A stretch of 64,000 nt of DNA from Acanthopleuribacter pedis (lineage in GTDB: Bacteria > Acidobacteriota > Holophagae > Acanthopleuribacterales > Acanthopleuribacteraceae), in assembly GCF_017377855.1 (NCBI RefSeq), contig NZ_JAFREP010000031.1, positions 62,001 to 126,000 of the forward strand, in the 5' to 3' direction. The notes beneath the pieces are model-generated. The model ran no database searches. It was not told the origin of the DNA and saw only the letters and a list, made by a program, of their open reading frames with translations. Every line of letters starts with the position of its first letter. The first letter of the stretch is position 1. The position numbers were made by a program, and so were the translations under genes. Of this stretch, positions 39,357-49,466 are shown piece after piece.

Positions 39357-40661
39357 TTGGACAAAAATCAAGAATCACGAAAACCATTAACCGCTTACGT
39401 ACGGGCCGAACACAAAAGCCCGTGGGAAGGCCGCACACCGCTCACGCCCGACGCGACCCAGGCGTTGGTCGACCGCGATATTCCGGTGGTGGTCGAGCGC
39501 AGTGAATTTCGCTGCCACAAAGACAATGCCTTCGCCCGTGCCGGTGCGACCTTAAGCGAAGATTTGCACGGTGCCCAACTGGTATTGGGCATCAAAGAGC
39601 CGGCCTTGGATTCAATTGAGCCTGGCCAGGTCCATGTGGCCTTTTCCCATACGATTAAAGGGCAGGCCTACAACATGCCGTTGTTGCAGCGGTTTATCGA
39701 TCAAAAAGCGACCATCATCGATTACGAAACCATGCGCGACGCGCAAGGTGTTCGCACCATCGCGTTTGGCCGCTTTGCCGGCATTGCCGGTGCGGTGGAC
39801 ACCTTCCATATCTTGGGCCGCAAGTTGGTTAAAAAAGGGATTGTTTCGTCCCTGAGCCAAATTGATCCGACCTACCGTTACGACACCATCGCCCGCTTAC
39901 GCACCCAGTTGAGCGGCTTGGAAGACTTTACCGCCTACCCGGTGCGCGTGGTGATCAACGGCACCGGTAACGTGAGCCGCGGCTGCCAGGAAGTGTGCCG
40001 CTGGATGGGTTTAAAAGAAATTCAGCCGGAACAGATTGTCGATGGGAAAGGCCCCGAGGGCTCTTGGTTCTGCGTCTTGGGTTCCAAGGACATCGTGAAA
40101 CGTCGTGACGGCGGCGCTTTTGATGCGGCGGATTATCGCCACCACGGCAAAGATGCCTATGAGAACGACTTCCACAAGTATCTGGGCAGTTTTAACGTCT
40201 TGTTGCAGACCATTTATTGGGATGAAACCTATCCCAAACAAATGGATCACGAGGCGTTCCTGACCTTCCGCGACGCCTTGCCGACGGTGATCGGCGACAT
40301 TAGCTGCGACATCGACGGCAGCCTGGCCTGTACCAAAAAGGCCAGCACCATCGACGAACCCGCCTTTTCCTACAACCCGGAGGACGGCACCATCGAGGAC
40401 GGCATCCACTGGGATCGCCTGAGCGTGATGTCGATTGACCACTTGCCGTGTCAGCTCTCGCTGGACGCCTCGGACCATTTCGCCAATATTTTGGTGGACT
40501 ACGTGGTGGAAATGGCGTCGATGGATTTGACCAAGCCGCTGGAAGAATGTGGTTTGGGCCGTCTGCTGCGCGAGGCGACCATCGTGTACCGCGGCGAATT
40601 GACGGAACCTTATTCCTATCTGCAAAGCTTTTTAGACGCGGCCGCCAAAGAGGTAGGCTAA
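39357..40661 (+). CDS. saccharopine dehydrogenase/lysine-ketoglutarate reductase-like protein
   Basis: A 434-residue protein of the alanine dehydrogenase/PNT superfamily. It opens like lysine-ketoglutarate reductase and Lys1-type saccharopine dehydrogenase (YVRAEHKSPWEGRTPLTPDA, ERSEFRCHKDNAF, LGIKEPALDSIEPG, FSHTIKGQAYNMPLLQRFID). The Rossmann part includes RVVINGTGNVSRGCQEVC. The C-terminal segment DISCDIDGSLACTKKASTIDEP, with PCQLSLDASDHFANIL, matches the LKR half of animal AASS. The predicted reaction joins or splits lysine and 2-oxoglutarate via saccharopine; no second saccharopine enzyme is adjacent. The start is TTG 39357 after GGGGGA, chosen over TTG 39345. Confidence 0.85.
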   Translation: MDKNQESRKPLTAYVRAEHKSPWEGRTPLTPDATQALVDRDIPVVVERSEFRCHKDNAFARAGATLSEDLHGAQLVLGIKEPALDSIEPGQVHVAFSHTIKGQAYNMPLLQRFIDQKATIIDYETMRDAQGVRTIAFGRFAGIAGAVDTFHILGRKLVKKGIVSSLSQIDPTYRYDTIARLRTQLSGLEDFTAYPVRVVINGTGNVSRGCQEVCRWMGLKEIQPEQIVDGKGPEGSWFCVLGSKDIVKRRDGGAFDAADYRHHGKDAYENDFHKYLGSFNVLLQTIYWDETYPKQMDHEAFLTFRDALPTVIGDISCDIDGSLACTKKASTIDEPAFSYNPEDGTIEDGIHWDRLSVMSIDHLPCQLSLDASDHFANILVDYVVEMASMDLTKPLEECGLGRLLREATIVYRGELTEPYSYLQSFLDAAAKEVG

Positions 40662-40667
40662 CGCAAA

Positions 40668-40693
40668 GACACCCACCTTCGCGGGTGGGTGTC
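40668..40693. terminator. bidirectional hairpin between convergent genes
   Basis: GACACCCACC and GGTGGGTGTC form a stem around a short GC loop in the 108-bp gap between the LKR-like gene and the AIM24-family gene. On the minus strand it is followed by TTTG only, so termination strength is uncertain. Confidence 0.45.
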
Positions 40694-40769
40694 CTCATCG
40701 TGCGGTTGCATCCGCGGTCCAATCGGGGTTCCAGTCGCCGGTTCGACCAGTGACTTGCGGCCTGGTGGT

Positions 40770-41831
40770 TTAGTCGCCGCCCAGCATGTCGCCGAGGCCG
40801 CCGAGGATACTGCCTTCACCCTGGCTCCGTCCGCCGGTTTGCGGCGCCGCCGCGTAGATCCGGTCGGCCAAACGGGAAAAGGGCAGGCTTTGCAGCCAGA
40901 CTTTGCCGGGACCGGTGACCGTGGCGAAAAAGACACCCTCGCCGCCGAAGACCATGGATTTCAGGCCTTTGACCATGGTGATGTCGTAGTTGACCGTGTT
41001 CGTGTAAGCCACAATACAGCCCGTATCGACGCGCAAGGTTTCGCCGCGCGCCAGTTCCCGCTCCACGATGGTGCCGCCCGCGTGGACAAAGGCCATCCCG
41101 TCGCCGTCCAAACTTTGCATGATAAACCCTTCGCCGCCGAACAGGCCGGTCCCGATTTTCTTTTGGAGGGCGATGCCTACTTTGGTGCCTTTGGCCGCCG
41201 CCAGGAAGGCGTCTTTTTGGCAAATCAGGCGGCCACCGATTTGGGCCAAGTCGACCGGAATAATTTTGCCGGGATAAGGCGCACCGAACGCGACGCGTTT
41301 TTTACCGTGGCCTTGGTTGGTGAACCAGGTCATGAACAGGGACTCGCCGGTTAATTTGCGTTTGGCGCCTTCAAACATTTTGCCCAAAAGGCCTTTGTCC
41401 GGTTCGGAACCGTCGCCGAACTTGGTTTCCATCTCAATGCCGTCTTGCATGAACATCATGGCGCCTGCCTCGGCGATGACGGTCTCTTGTGGGTCAAGTT
41501 CGATCTCGACAAATTGCATCTCGTTCCCGAAGATTTCGTAATCGACCTCATGGGAATGGGTGGGGGTGACGGCTGACCCATTTACGCCCGAGCTCGCGGC
41601 GGTGGGCACGGGGTTTGCCGCGGCGGGCTGCGCCGCCCGCGCGGGTGGCGGCGATGCCGCGGCGGCCTGCCGCAAGGCGGGTACCTCGCTAATGGCGGTC
41701 CATTGCGTCATACCGTCCCCGTAAACCAGGGTCGACTCGTCTATTTGCCCCGCGTTTAATTTCTGAACCACGGTGTTCTGGTCGAAGGGTCCTTCTTGTT
41801 GACCGTTGACGGCGATATACCAATTCGACAT
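40770..41831 (-). CDS. GYF_2 domain fused to AIM24/TIGR00266 family protein
   Basis: A 353-residue protein. Residues 1-50 form a GYF_2 domain (WYIAVNGQQEGPFDQNTVVQKL...DGMTQWTAISEVP), usually a protein-interaction module. An Ala/Pro-rich linker follows to about 90. The rest is an AIM24/TIGR00266 beta-helical domain (FVEIELDPQETVIAEAGAMMFM, LFMTWFTNQGHGKKRVAFG, FVHAGGTIVERELARGETLRVDTG). The C-terminal tail is Gly-rich and ends GGLGDMLGGD. Function of bacterial members is unknown. ATG 41831 follows TTGGAGGAAG. Confidence 0.85.
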   Translation of the reverse strand: MSNWYIAVNGQQEGPFDQNTVVQKLNAGQIDESTLVYGDGMTQWTAISEVPALRQAAAASPPPARAAQPAAANPVPTAASSGVNGSAVTPTHSHEVDYEIFGNEMQFVEIELDPQETVIAEAGAMMFMQDGIEMETKFGDGSEPDKGLLGKMFEGAKRKLTGESLFMTWFTNQGHGKKRVAFGAPYPGKIIPVDLAQIGGRLICQKDAFLAAAKGTKVGIALQKKIGTGLFGGEGFIMQSLDGDGMAFVHAGGTIVERELARGETLRVDTGCIVAYTNTVNYDITMVKGLKSMVFGGEGVFFATVTGPGKVWLQSLPFSRLADRIYAAAPQTGGRSQGEGSILGGLGDMLGGD

Positions 41832-42365
41832 GAAAACTTCCTCCAAAATTAGGCTTCCAACTGGGTTAGTGAGACGCACGCTTTCATGGTTGCGGCTTCC
41901 AGGACGGTTTTCCACGGCTGGGCAACGGGGTTGCGTCTGTTGGGGATGTGATGCTCCATTGTAACCGATACGCGCGGCTTAGCGCCCACCCTTGTTCACT
42001 TTTCAACCTTCGCAAGAAGTAGCCGGCGAAGCCTGAAGGCCGGCGATAAGAGAAAAGTTCGTGTATGATATCCCTTTTCTTGGGTCGGGTTTTGTGGAGC
42101 AGGTTTTCATCTCCGGCCTTTAACTTTATGAATGTTGTCGTCACACCCTTAACCGTTATCAGTGGCCTGTTTCCTCGCGAGTTTCGCTGTTTTTGGCTTC
42201 TGTTTGCGCGTTCTTTCTGAGGGGAAGTTTCATGCTGTCCCACGCCTTGCCGTTTGAAACCATTTCTGCGCGGTTCTTTGTGACTGCCGGTTGGCCCCCT
42301 CCGCGATGGGTTCTCTGAAAATCATCGCGGTTGGAAACGGACTGTTTTTTGCCCAGGAGGCCCTC
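41832..42365. other. intergenic region before the giant secreted protein
   Basis: A 534-bp stretch without a supported gene, holding the divergent promoters of the flanking genes. An imperfect hairpin with TAGCCGGCGAAGCC/GGCCGGCGATA lies at about 42020-42055 inside longer AACTTTTCTC-like arms. It could be a distant relative of the dispersed palindromic family, but the match is weak. AGGAGG at 42355-42360 sets the start of the next gene. Confidence 0.35.
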
Positions 42366-45300
42366 TTGACACCTGTCCATCGCGCCCTGTTTATCGTGTT
42401 CCTGACGGCGAGCGCCATCCCCGCCTTGGGCCAACAGCCCTGGTCCGTTTGGCAGGATCCCGATCTCGCAACCCTGATTCGGGAACCGGGTTCTTCCGCC
42501 CTGTTCCAGGGACGTGTGTTTTTGCGCAAGGATCTCCCGCGCGCGGATGTGCCCGAATTTGCATCCGCGCCCGTGGCAAGCACCCTGTGGGCGACGGACG
42601 GGACGGCGGCCGGCACCGAGCTCGTCCACCCGGGACCGGTGGTCGGCAACCCGGTGACCCTGGGTGACCAACTTTTCTTTTTGGTGGGTAACGGGCGCGA
42701 GGGGACGTCGCTGCTTGCCTACGATGGGCGTGTTTTTGAAAGTCTTGCCGAAATTCCCGTCTGCGGCAAAGCTTGGCGGATCCAGGTGTTTGAACCCTAC
42801 CTCGTGCTGGCTCAGGAGAACACGACTTTTTCTAACTATCAGGAGGTGGCTGTCTTTCGTTACCACCTTGAGACCGAGGCTGTTACGAGGGAAGCGCACG
42901 ACGGGACCGAGATGGAAACCAATGGTGAGATCCTCATTACCAGGCGCTATTCCCACAATCCGTTTCAGGTCCTGCGTTTTGATGATCGTGGCGATTTCGC
43001 CCGCACCATCCCCGCGAGCGCCTATCCTACCTTTTGGCGCGGCCTGTTGTATTGGCTAGGTTCCGGTTTCCCCGAGGATTTGGCCGCTACCGACGGGACC
43101 GAGGCCGGAACCCTGCGATTTGCCCGTTCCGAGGACCACCCCATCGCCGAGGTGAAAACGATTCTCGGGAGCAACAGCGCCTTTTTGTTTCTCGGCGCGG
43201 TTCTTCGCGATGCGGTAACCCCGGATCTACCCCTTTACCTCGCCACCGCCGACGGGACCGTTGACGGTTTTCGCCTCATTCGACCCGACAACCCGATCCA
43301 AGTAAAAACCACGGCGGGAATGCTTGCCACGACAGACGGGCACGGCGTTTATTTTCAAGGTGCCGACAACCGCACCTATTACTCAAACGGTTTGGACCTT
43401 CATACTGAAGCATTAATTTCTTGGCCGACCGCAACTGAAGTTGTTTTACGTCAGGTGGATAGGGATGGTGATCGCGATCTGTTGCTGTTTGAAACCAACC
43501 AGTTCGGCCGACGCATCTGTGTGCTCTATACCAGCGACGGCCGCGCGGCAAACACGGAACAACGGTTCGCGGATCCCGAGCGGCAGGTGACCCAAATCCA
43601 CGGCGACCTCGGCGAATCTTGGCTCGTCGCCTACAAAATGCCGAGCGATGATCCCGATGGGTTTATCTACCGCTTTGGCCGCCTCAATCTAGCCGACGGA
43701 ACCTTGACCGACAGTGGTGCCCATGCCGATTTGGTGGGGCCCGGCTTCACCTTTCAAACTTTTGGCGACGACGGCGTTCGCTTCGCCTTTACCACCAAAG
43801 ATGAATTTTGGGAAAACGACGGCCACCTCTTCCTCTATGACCGCACGACGCGGCAGACGCGGCACCTGGGCCGGCACCAAGACCCTTGGGCCGCGGCCGA
43901 CGGTGAGGCCTTGTTCGTGGGTTATCGTGAAGCGGACCGCAACCAGGTATTCCAATGGGATGCCGCCGCTTCGACCCTGCGTCTTGTGACCACGCTCCCC
44001 GAGGAAGCCAACTTCCAACCAACCCGTGTTCAGGTACTTCGCTTGGGCGCCCAAACCGCGATTGCAACCGGAGCCAACCTCTACCGATACGACCCAGCCA
44101 CCCGCGAACTCACCAAACCCTACGGCGATGCGCTCTCAACCATCGGGCAGGCGGTGCCGGGCCGTCGCATGGTCGTTGGTTATGACGCGCTTCGGTTTTT
44201 TGATTTTCTTGCACCTTACACCATCGATCAGGTTTCCTTTGAAGGTTTCATTGATGCCGTCGCGGTAGGACCGCAACACGTCTATGTCAGTTACGATTTG
44301 AACAGCAGCTGGTTTCTGCAACGCGTGGATCTCGCCAATCTGGCGGTTGATCAGGTGGTTTCCGTTCCCGAAAACGAAGAAACGGTGCGCTTGGCCGTTT
44401 CCCCCAATCGGGCCGTGGTGCAAACCATCCATGGGGACAGCGACGCATCCCGTCTGTACGGCGTGGATCTCCAGACCGGTACCGCCGTCAAAATTGCCGA
44501 TCTTGAGGTAGTTTGCGAAACCGATGAACGTTTTCTGATCTGGGTCGGCGGTCGTTTTCTGTTTCCAAAATACACGGCGGAACACGGTTTCGCACTGTGG
44601 ACCACCGACGGCACCTTGTCCGGCACCCGTTTGCTTGCCGACCTGACGCCCGATCGGGTCGGCGGTTTCCCGCGCGATCCGTTGGTACTTGGCGATGATT
44701 TTTATTTCCGTAGCTGGACTCCCGAGGACGGTGAGCGTTTGTGGCATCTGGCCGCGGCAAGCCAAAGCCCCCAACCCATCGACGACCCGGCCGGACTCGG
44801 GCGTCGTGCGCCGCGGCTGCTTTCCGGCCACGCGGGCGAACTCATCATGACCCGTACCGACCGCGATTTGTGGCATTACCAACCGGCCTACCCGATTACC
44901 CTGGCGGCCCCGGCAAGCGTCTGCAACAACGGCGAGACGGTTACTTTACGCGTTGATGCCGTCCACCCGGACAGCAGCTTTCACTGGCAACTCACCGACG
45001 CAACCTTGGTCTCCGGCCAGGGGACGGCTGAGGTGACGCTCATCCCCACGGGCGAATTTTCCTTCGGTGCCCAGGTGATGGTCACGCTGGGTGAGACGAC
45101 CCGCTCCGAATCGGTACAGATTCCGGTGCGTGCCGCGGCGCCCACCATGCCGACCACGATCACCGGTCGCACCCTAGCCTGTCCCCTGGAGCAGGGGGTC
45201 ACCTACAGCGTGGCCCCCGTCGCGGGTGCCGCCGCTTACGAATGGGCGGTTCCGGCCGGCTCGGTCATCCAAAGCGGGCAAGGCACGGCCCAAGTGGTCC

Positions 45301-48300
45301 TTGCTTTTGGCGAACAAAGCGGCGAGGTCCGGGTCCGCGCGGTGAACGCTTGCGGCGGGAGCGACTGGCAACTTCTGGCGGTCACGCTTGACGGCGACGG
45401 CATTGTCGCGGATGCGGGCGCGGACCGCGTGACCTGCGATGCCGCGCTTCAGCTCGACGCGGTGCTGCCAAAAGGCATGTCGGGTACCTGGACCTTGGAC
45501 GAACCCGGCGCGGCGGAGCTTTCGGATGCCTCCGATCCGCGCGCCACGCTGACCTTCATTCAATCAGGCCAAGTGACCCTGACCTGGACGCTTAGCGCGG
45601 GCAGTTGCCCGTCTGCCGCGGACCAAGTGACCCTGACCCATTACAACAGCTTCGAAACCGCCAACGCCGGTGAAGACCAAGAAGTGTGCAGCAGCGACAC
45701 CGTGCGCCTCACCGGCAACATGCCGGACTGGGCTACCGAATTGCGTTGGGAAATCGTGGCAGGGGTTGGCGGTCGCATTTACGAACCCAACGCGGTTTCA
45801 ACCCTTTTCGAGGGGATTCCCGGCGAACCCTACCGCTTGCGTTTGCGCCTTTCCGGTGCACCCTGCGGGGACAGCGAAGATACGGTGCGAATCGTTTTTC
45901 GAAACAGCAGGGAGATCGAGCCACCGCCCCACCAGTGCGCGGTGCTGGGTGATACCCTGTCGTTGCAGGCTACCGCGGTCGGAGCCGGGTACTGGGACAT
46001 TCTGGTCGGCCCGGATTCAGACCCGCGCCAAATCCTTGACAGCGAATTGCCGGTCACGGGGTTCCGACCCAACAAGGTCGGTGAATACCACCTGCGCTGG
46101 AACAATGTGCTCGGCGGTTGCGAGGCCAAGCGGGTGTTGATGGTGGTGACCGTCACCGAGGCCGCGCCGCCCGCCCCGACCGTCGTCGCCTATCCATCCC
46201 TCGAAGGCGCCCTACCGGCCCAATTCTATGTTGAAGGGGTTCCGGTTGCAGCGGGCTTGCTGCTGGGCGTCAACGAAAACGAAGCTTACGGTCGCGACTT
46301 GGTGCTTGTCGATGAGACGGAAACCCGGCGGGTCTTTGTCGGCGACGCCTGTTCCGCGGCGGTACTCCCGATTGACGGCGATACCTACGTGGCGGCAACG
46401 ACCTCGCGCGGGACGCTGAACCTGTGGCGTCAATCGGCAGGCCACGATGAATATCGGTTCGTGACCGGTTATGAAGGCGAAGGGACGGTATCGGTAAGCC
46501 GCTGTGGCACCGTGGGAAGCCAAGCGCTTTCTTTTGACGGCGCCCTCTATTTTTTGATTGGCGGGTCTTTATTCCGTTTTGATCTCCAGACCGAGGTCCT
46601 TGAGTCTGTTCTCTATGTAGGAACATCGCGTGGCGAGTGTTTCGTTTGGAACGGGGCCTTGTACGCGGCCGGTACCTCGCTGTGGCGGCGCGATCCCGGC
46701 GCGGTGTTTTTTGAGCGGGTTTGGGCCAAGACCGACAGAAGCGAGATTCAGACACCGGTTGCCCGCGCGACCCATCAGCTTTTTTTCCGTACGGTGAAGC
46801 CGCCGCGGGCTAATTTTGGTTACATCGGAATGTGGGCGAGTGACGGAACCGCCGCCGGCACCGTGGATTTGGCTGGGTTGCAGCGTACGTTGTTCGAGCG
46901 CAATCCCGGCCTCCCAATCGTCGCCGGCGATAAGGTGGTTTTCCATGCGGACAGCGAGAAAGAAGGACGCGAGCCTTGGGTGAGCGACGGCACCGAATTT
47001 GGGACCCGCCCCCTGACCGACCTCGATCCCGGCCCCGATTCGACCGCCGGTTCCCAAGTCAAGGCTTTTAGCTTGGGTGGCTTTGCCTTTTTCTTGCGGG
47101 ACGGGCGCCTGTGGCGCAGCGACGGCACCCGCGAGGGGACCCACGTTTTTGCGGACCTGGTCGATGTGCGCTGGATGCGCGCCTGGGAAGGGGACGCGCT
47201 GGTTTGGACCGGGCGGCGCCTGGTTCGCTTCTCGCCCACGCAAATCGGGCTAACCGAGTTGTTCGCCCTGAACTTCACCGACGAATTCCCGGTCACGCCG
47301 CTTGGCTTCGGCAACAACCGCTTCCACATTCAGCTTCAGGAGCCGGGGGGCACGCGCATTTTGGCCGTCGGCCTCGCCGGCGGCGCGGTGCAAGAGATCG
47401 AACAACGGCATCGCCGCCCCCGTTTCGATCAATCGTTCATCGCACGTCTGGGTGAGCGCTTGCTCTTGCTCGGTAACGAGACCGCGCCGGTTTTGCGCGC
47501 GCTGATGCCCAACGGCCAAAGCGAAACCCTGCTGACCCTCGCGGAAGGGGAGAGCCTCAACGATGTCACCCGCATCGGCAACACCCTGTTTTTCACCCTG
47601 GGCGCCGAACGCCGCCTGTACCGCACCGATGGTTCCCTCGCGGGTACCTTGCCGGTGGGTATCCCGCAACACCGGTACCTGGATTCGCCGACCGCGACGG
47701 AGCGGGGCCTGCTCTACTTCGCGGCCGACGGCCAGGGGACACGCGTCCCGTTTTTTGCCGACCTCGCCGGTGTTGCCCGTCGCCTCGGTGAAGGCGTGCA
47801 ACTGCAATCACCGCGGCATGGCGAATCCGCGGGCGGCATCCACCGACTGGGCAACGGGTCGCTGCTGCTGTTTTTGGAAACGGCGCCGGGTGCGGTCGGC
47901 TTGTGGCGATTTGATGCCGCGGGTTCCACCCTGATCCGGCACGGCGTCTACACCCATGACCCCGAAACAGGTTTGCAAGCGGTGGCCGAGGGCCAGGTTA
48001 CCCAACTGGTGTTCCACCTGGCCGACGTGGTCTACACTTTTGACGATCTGGCCGAAACCACGACCGCGACCGCCCAAGGCAACCTCCGCTACCAAGGCAC
48101 CCTGCAAGGCGATCCCGTTTTCTTGGTCGACGCGCGGGTTGTCGCCTCGGTGGATGCCTCGGGTTCTTGGCGTGTGCACCATAGCTTGGACGCCGATGTG
48201 GAACGGGTTATCGCGCGGATCCACGACTTTTTCTTGTTGGTCATGCGCGAGAGAGATCACCAGGATTTCGCGCGCTGGGTCGGGCCCTGGTTCTACGGGG

Positions 48301-49316
48301 ACGACGCTTTTCAGAACACCCTTTTGCAAAATTTGGTTTTGATCGCGCCTCTCGGGAATTTCCTCATTTTCCAAGACAGCATTAGCGGCGCGCTGGAAGG
48401 CCTTCGCTTTGGCCAAGGTGACAAGGATACCGTTGCCGGTCGGCGGTTCTTCGGGGGAACGGAACGACCCTTTGTGATCACGGGCGACGCCGTATACGCC
48501 GTGGATCAGCCCGACAAGCAGCAATTCGGTATTTGGCGCTTCAACGGACCGGATTACGAGACGGTGAATGGTAACTTTTCCCGCTTGGTGCTGGACCTGT
48601 TCCCGGGATCCGGGAGCAGCAGCGTCTCTTGGATGCGGCGCCTTGGCAACGGGGTGTTGGTGTGCGGCAAAACGGCCGGTGAGGGCGAGGTTTTATGGCG
48701 CCTGAACGGTTATTGCGCCGAACGGATCGCGGCCAACCACGCCAACCCTGGGCGCTTTAGCGTGCTGCAAGCCGATGAGGACCAGGTGATCGTGGCCGAT
48801 CAGGGCGATCCCACCCAAACCACCGTGATGACCTTCTCCGCCACCACCCCGCCGACGATCCCCGACGCAACCTTGCGCGCCGCTCTGATCGCGCGTTTCG
48901 ACAGCGACCAAAACCAAGTCCTCGATGCCTCGGAGCGCGCGGCCGTAACGGAGCTCGATATCCAAGGGTTGGGCATTCAAAGTCTGGCCGGCATCGCGTT
49001 GTTCCCGAACCTGTCGCGACTTAATGCCAAGGACAACATGATTACCGATCTCACCCCGCTGCTGCGCCATCCGAACTTGGGCGATGCAGCGGAGCACGAG
49101 GTGGATGTGCGTGAAAACCCACTCTCTTGGCATCACTGCCGCGTCATGATTTCGCTGGAAGAACGGTTCTCGGCGAGCGGTGCCGGCCTCGAGTTGTACT
49201 TGGTCAAAGCCACGGGTTTGCCGCCGCGCTCAAGTTGGCCCGAACGCAATGTGCTCGAGCTTTTGCGACCCGGTTTCTATCCAGGCTATTGGCCTGGCTT
49301 TGATCGTTGCCGGTAG
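42366..49316 (+). CDS. giant secreted ELWxxDGT-repeat protein with central Ig/PKD-like domains
   Basis: A protein of about 2316 residues with a signal peptide (TPVHRALFIVFLTASAIPALGQ). At least eight TDGTxxGT/SDGTxxGT motifs of the ELWxxDGT repeat occur in two blocks: near nucleotides 42590, 43090, 43250 and 44600, then 46840, 46985, 47115 and 47625. Between them, about 44900-46170, lie Ig/PKD-like beta domains (SVCNNGETVTLRVDAVHPDS, GVTYSVAPVAGAAAYEWAVP). The end holds an EF-hand-like loop (DSDQNQVLDASE, near 48898) and one or two leucine-rich repeats (LDIQGLGIQSLAGIALFPNLS). Such proteins are thought to form beta-propeller surface structures. TTG 42366 follows AGGAGG at five bases and opens the signal peptide; upstream ATGs would bury it. 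No C-terminal sorting signal is evident. Confidence 0.88.
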   Translation: MTPVHRALFIVFLTASAIPALGQQPWSVWQDPDLATLIREPGSSALFQGRVFLRKDLPRADVPEFASAPVASTLWATDGTAAGTELVHPGPVVGNPVTLGDQLFFLVGNGREGTSLLAYDGRVFESLAEIPVCGKAWRIQVFEPYLVLAQENTTFSNYQEVAVFRYHLETEAVTREAHDGTEMETNGEILITRRYSHNPFQVLRFDDRGDFARTIPASAYPTFWRGLLYWLGSGFPEDLAATDGTEAGTLRFARSEDHPIAEVKTILGSNSAFLFLGAVLRDAVTPDLPLYLATADGTVDGFRLIRPDNPIQVKTTAGMLATTDGHGVYFQGADNRTYYSNGLDLHTEALISWPTATEVVLRQVDRDGDRDLLLFETNQFGRRICVLYTSDGRAANTEQRFADPERQVTQIHGDLGESWLVAYKMPSDDPDGFIYRFGRLNLADGTLTDSGAHADLVGPGFTFQTFGDDGVRFAFTTKDEFWENDGHLFLYDRTTRQTRHLGRHQDPWAAADGEALFVGYREADRNQVFQWDAAASTLRLVTTLPEEANFQPTRVQVLRLGAQTAIATGANLYRYDPATRELTKPYGDALSTIGQAVPGRRMVVGYDALRFFDFLAPYTIDQVSFEGFIDAVAVGPQHVYVSYDLNSSWFLQRVDLANLAVDQVVSVPENEETVRLAVSPNRAVVQTIHGDSDASRLYGVDLQTGTAVKIADLEVVCETDERFLIWVGGRFLFPKYTAEHGFALWTTDGTLSGTRLLADLTPDRVGGFPRDPLVLGDDFYFRSWTPEDGERLWHLAAASQSPQPIDDPAGLGRRAPRLLSGHAGELIMTRTDRDLWHYQPAYPITLAAPASVCNNGETVTLRVDAVHPDSSFHWQLTDATLVSGQGTAEVTLIPTGEFSFGAQVMVTLGETTRSESVQIPVRAAAPTMPTTITGRTLACPLEQGVTYSVAPVAGAAAYEWAVPAGSVIQSGQGTAQVVLAFGEQSGEVRVRAVNACGGSDWQLLAVTLDGDGIVADAGADRVTCDAALQLDAVLPKGMSGTWTLDEPGAAELSDASDPRATLTFIQSGQVTLTWTLSAGSCPSAADQVTLTHYNSFETANAGEDQEVCSSDTVRLTGNMPDWATELRWEIVAGVGGRIYEPNAVSTLFEGIPGEPYRLRLRLSGAPCGDSEDTVRIVFRNSREIEPPPHQCAVLGDTLSLQATAVGAGYWDILVGPDSDPRQILDSELPVTGFRPNKVGEYHLRWNNVLGGCEAKRVLMVVTVTEAAPPAPTVVAYPSLEGALPAQFYVEGVPVAAGLLLGVNENEAYGRDLVLVDETETRRVFVGDACSAAVLPIDGDTYVAATTSRGTLNLWRQSAGHDEYRFVTGYEGEGTVSVSRCGTVGSQALSFDGALYFLIGGSLFRFDLQTEVLESVLYVGTSRGECFVWNGALYAAGTSLWRRDPGAVFFERVWAKTDRSEIQTPVARATHQLFFRTVKPPRANFGYIGMWASDGTAAGTVDLAGLQRTLFERNPGLPIVAGDKVVFHADSEKEGREPWVSDGTEFGTRPLTDLDPGPDSTAGSQVKAFSLGGFAFFLRDGRLWRSDGTREGTHVFADLVDVRWMRAWEGDALVWTGRRLVRFSPTQIGLTELFALNFTDEFPVTPLGFGNNRFHIQLQEPGGTRILAVGLAGGAVQEIEQRHRRPRFDQSFIARLGERLLLLGNETAPVLRALMPNGQSETLLTLAEGESLNDVTRIGNTLFFTLGAERRLYRTDGSLAGTLPVGIPQHRYLDSPTATERGLLYFAADGQGTRVPFFADLAGVARRLGEGVQLQSPRHGESAGGIHRLGNGSLLLFLETAPGAVGLWRFDAAGSTLIRHGVYTHDPETGLQAVAEGQVTQLVFHLADVVYTFDDLAETTTATAQGNLRYQGTLQGDPVFLVDARVVASVDASGSWRVHHSLDADVERVIARIHDFFLLVMRERDHQDFARWVGPWFYGDDAFQNTLLQNLVLIAPLGNFLIFQDSISGALEGLRFGQGDKDTVAGRRFFGGTERPFVITGDAVYAVDQPDKQQFGIWRFNGPDYETVNGNFSRLVLDLFPGSGSSSVSWMRRLGNGVLVCGKTAGEGEVLWRLNGYCAERIAANHANPGRFSVLQADEDQVIVADQGDPTQTTVMTFSATTPPTIPDATLRAALIARFDSDQNQVLDASERAAVTELDIQGLGIQSLAGIALFPNLSRLNAKDNMITDLTPLLRHPNLGDAAEHEVDVRENPLSWHHCRVMISLEERFSASGAGLELYLVKATGLPPRSSWPERNVLELLRPGFYPGYWPGFDRCR

Positions 49317-49466
49317 GCTTTCGTTGCGTTCTTCCCTCTGTCTAAGCATGAACCGGTCCCGCGGCGTCGGCATTGCGTGGACGCGCCGGGGTTACTTGGC
49401 AAGGACGCCGGATGCTTGGTCGTTTTGCGTGTCTCTCTTTAGTGGGTTGTTTTTTGAATTTTGCCG

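Noticed and set aside
41990..42066. Further copy of the dispersed palindromic element
   Set aside because: Some short blocks are similar, but the arms and centre do not match the consensus well enough.
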